This document shows positions 6,367-7,257 of a stretch of 7,257 nucleotides of DNA, one piece after another. The first letter of the stretch is position 1. Every line of letters starts with the position of its first letter. The position numbers were made by a program, and so were the translations under genes. The notes beneath the pieces were generated by a model. It did not search any database. It worked only from the letters and a program-made list of their open reading frames with translations, and had not been told where the DNA came from. This stretch comes from Candidatus Saccharimonadota bacterium. GTDB taxonomy: Bacteria > Patescibacteriota > Saccharimonadia > Saccharimonadales > SZUA-47. The stretch spans positions 1-7,257 of the forward strand of contig QIKK01000010.1 in the NCBI GenBank assembly GCA_003231925.1. Reading direction: 5' to 3'.

Positions 6367-6372
6367 TATAAT
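6367..6372 (+). promoter_or_regulatory. Possible internal -10 box before khpA
   Basis: A perfect TATAAT lies 19 bases before the khpA ATG, but no recognisable -35 box is found at 16-18 bases upstream. A purine-rich AAAGAAAGAGAA follows it and could be the khpA ribosome binding site. It might be a secondary promoter inside the rpsP-khpA unit. Confidence 0.3.
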
Positions 6373-6391
6373 CTAAAGAAAGAGAATCATA

Positions 6392-6916
6392 ATGAGCGAA
6401 AAGACCATAGATCAACAATTTATAGAATACATCATAAAATCGTTAGTAAGCAAGCCGGATGCAGTCGTAGTTGATAGAATAATAGACGAAAAGGGTGTGT
6501 TATTAACATTGACCGTTGACCCAGATGATTTAGGACGAGTTATCGGTAAAAAAGGAGCAACAGCACAGAGCCTACGAACATTATTAAGAGCGCTTGGCAC
6601 AAAGCAGGAAGCTCGGTTTAATTTAAAAATATTTGATAACGGAGTTCCAAGACCACCCAGAAATGATGACAATAGTTATGAAAAGCGACAAAGCTCAGAA
6701 CCAGAGACAAAGCAAGTAGACTCAAGTAACAGTGAAACAGAGTCTAGTGAAAGTTCTACAGAGGATACAGCAGTTACTGACGATAAAGATGTTACAGAAA
6801 AAGTAGACTTCTCTTCAAAAGAAGAGACAAAGCAGGAATCTGAAGAAGAAAAAAACGAAAGCTCCATTGAGAGAACAAGGCGAGAGCTGGAAGATTTAGA
6901 CGATTTAGACGTTTAA
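6392..6916 (+). CDS. khpA: KH-domain RNA-binding protein KhpA with acidic tail
   Basis: A small RNA-binding protein of the KhpA (YlqC) family, which in other bacteria partners KhpB and affects RNA stability and cell division. The KH fold fills about residues 5-83: DQQFIEYIIKSLVSKPDAV, then DPDDLGRVIGKKGATAQSLR with the RNA-gripping GKKG loop at 52-55. The family is normally about 75-85 residues; this one has 174. The remainder is a Ser/Glu/Asp-rich, probably disordered tail with almost no hydrophobic residues until the end (ELEDLDDLDV), and a short basic patch at IERTRREL. It follows rpsP, as in many bacteria (rpsP-khpA-rimM-trmD), but rimM and trmD are absent here. The upstream purine stretch AAAGAGAA supports the chosen ATG. 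Confidence 0.93.
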   Translation: MSEKTIDQQFIEYIIKSLVSKPDAVVVDRIIDEKGVLLTLTVDPDDLGRVIGKKGATAQSLRTLLRALGTKQEARFNLKIFDNGVPRPPRNDDNSYEKRQSSEPETKQVDSSNSETESSESSTEDTAVTDDKDVTEKVDFSSKEETKQESEEEKNESSIERTRRELEDLDDLDV

Positions 6917-6921
6917 ACCTC

Positions 6922-6950
6922 TTGAAGATGGGGTTAATCTGTAGTATTAT
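6922..6950 (+). promoter_or_regulatory. Possible promoter downstream of khpA
   Basis: TTGAAG (6922-6927), a 17-base spacer and TATTAT (6945-6950) make a plausible promoter starting near 6957. If real, it would drive a short non-coding transcript of about 175 bases ending at the terminator at 7112-7132. The same bases also take part in possible RNA pairings, so only one reading may be true. Confidence 0.25.
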
Positions 6951-7030
6951 TTTACTCTACTGATTTGGATTACTAAGATTTACGGAAATGACTGCGAGAC
7001 TACAAAGCAAAAAAGCGGAGTAGTTAAAAT

Positions 7031-7062
7031 AAAAAATCCTTTGTACTTAAGGAGTATAAAGG
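7031..7062 (-). terminator. Rho-independent terminator of the minus-strand small gene
   Basis: On the minus strand CCTTTATACT (7062-7053) pairs with AGTACAAAGG (7047-7038) in a 10-bp stem with one G-U pair and a 5-base loop. One A and then TTTTTT (7036-7031) follow. On the + strand the T run is missing after the hairpin. It lies about 95 bases after the stop of the 24-residue minus-strand frame, supporting real transcription from that side. Confidence 0.65.
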
Positions 7063-7107
7063 AGGCTCGTGCGAGCCAGCGATATGCTGGGAGCTTTATG
7101 TGACTAA

Positions 7108-7132
7108 ATAGCACCCCATCTGGGTGTTTTTT
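7108..7132 (+). terminator. Rho-independent terminator of the rpsP-khpA unit
   Basis: CACCC (7112-7116), a 5-base loop CATCT and GGGTG (7122-7126) are followed at once by TTTTTT (7127-7132). It lies about 195 bases past the khpA stop codon, an unusually long distance. The stem is short but GC-rich with a clean U tract. Confidence 0.7.
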
Positions 7133-7156
7133 AGTAGTATCTTAAAGCCGTAATTT

Positions 7157-7231
7157 CTATTTTTTGTGCTTGGCTTTTGTCTTTGCAATTTTCTTGCGGG
7201 AAGCGCCGTGCATATTTCTTCTTTTACTCAT
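7157..7231 (-). CDS. Possible 24-residue highly basic peptide
   Basis: From the ATG at 7231 the minus strand reads MSKRRNMHGASRKK and then IAKTKAKHKK to a TAG at 7157. Ten of 24 residues are Lys or Arg, with no acidic residue. The composition resembles small ribosomal proteins, but I cannot match it to a named family. A -10-like TATAAA lies just before the ATG, though the matching -35 would be partly outside the window. If that -10 is used, the mRNA would begin after the first ATG and the internal ATG at 7213 (MHGASRKK) may be the start. A good minus-strand terminator downstream supports a transcript. It might also be a chance frame, given the length. Confidence 0.4.
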   Translation of the reverse strand: MSKRRNMHGASRKKIAKTKAKHKK

Positions 7232-7257
7232 ATTTATAATCTTTCTATCATATACTA

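Larger units (their letters stand above)
6926..7132 (+). ncRNA. Structured non-coding region after khpA, candidate RNA or long 3' UTR
   Basis: No convincing protein frame is found between khpA and the terminator, but several paired elements occur in order. A 9-bp end-to-end match, AGATGGGGT (6926-6934) with ACCCCATCT (7113-7121), could close the region. ATTTTA and CTACT (6949-6961) can pair with AGTAG and TAAAAT (7019-7030). A 10-bp hairpin follows at 7038-7062, a GGCTCG/CGAGCC hairpin at 7064-7077, and CCAGC/GCTGG at 7076-7090 (sharing CC with the previous one). The region ends at a terminator. It lacks the landmarks of tmRNA, SRP RNA and RNase P RNA, and I cannot assign a class. It may be just a khpA 3' UTR, and the 7038-7062 hairpin is better explained as a minus-strand terminator. 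Confidence 0.3.

Noticed and set aside
6412..6867. Minus-strand frames opposite khpA
   Set aside because: Their Ser/Phe-rich products are what the reverse complement of Glu/Lys/Asp-rich codons gives. KhpA on the + strand explains the sequence.
6988..7023. 11-codon frame MTARLQSKKAE after khpA, considered as a small peptide or tmRNA tag
   Set aside because: No ribosome binding site is seen, and the region lacks the tRNA-like ends of tmRNA and an Ala-rich tag ending.
6926..7132. tmRNA, SRP RNA or RNase P RNA
   Set aside because: No TTCRA T-loop or CCA end, no GGAAGCAGCC-type SRP apex, and no GAGGAAAGTCC or ACAGAA of RNase P are visible.
1..7257. CRISPR array, insertion sequence or tRNA gene
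   Set aside because: No regularly spaced repeats, transposase motifs, terminal inverted repeats of an element, or cloverleaf with a T-loop were seen on either strand.

Overview
This AT-rich 7.3-kb window is densely packed with housekeeping genes. It most resembles a Candidate Phyla Radiation (Patescibacteria) genome, possibly Saccharibacteria. The placement rests on overall feel: a divergent LeuS editing motif, a 50-residue bL32 without cysteines, short intergenic gaps, and charged tails on small RNA-binding proteins. No marker settles it. The standard code fits, with TAA, TAG and TGA all used as stops.

Layout. (1) 1-90 is the 3' end of an unidentified + strand gene. (2) 173-2638 is leuS (leucyl-tRNA synthetase). 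(3) 2652-3038 on the minus strand is a small membrane-anchored LysM protein. Its consensus promoter places the predicted transcription start on the A of the ATG, and its terminator lies inside the last codons of leuS. (4) A divergent + strand promoter at 3085-3113 begins a likely operon: rpmF (3158-3310, GTG start), nusB (3362-3838), a Nudix hydrolase overlapping nusB by 4 bp (3835-4332), and rnc (4364-5074). (5) 5131-5747 is an unrecognised protein gene whose reading frame breaks at a run of seven A. One extra A, or a -1 ribosomal slip, joins the parts into a 205-residue protein. (6) 5767-6916 carries a strong promoter, then rpsP (bS16) and khpA (KH-domain protein), in the common bacterial order but without rimM and trmD following. 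Both proteins have long charged, probably disordered tails. (7) 6917-7156 has no clear gene but holds several hairpins, a + strand terminator and a minus-strand terminator. (8) 7157-7231 on the minus strand could encode a 24-residue, very basic peptide.

Most genes serve RNA and protein synthesis: tRNA charging (LeuS), ribosomal proteins (bL32, bS16), rRNA antitermination (NusB), rRNA processing (RNase III) and RNA binding (KhpA). The exceptions are the cell-surface LysM protein, the Nudix hydrolase and the unknown gene. The points most worth a second look are the A7 frame break, the start-at-ATG (leaderless) promoter geometry, and the structured region after khpA.
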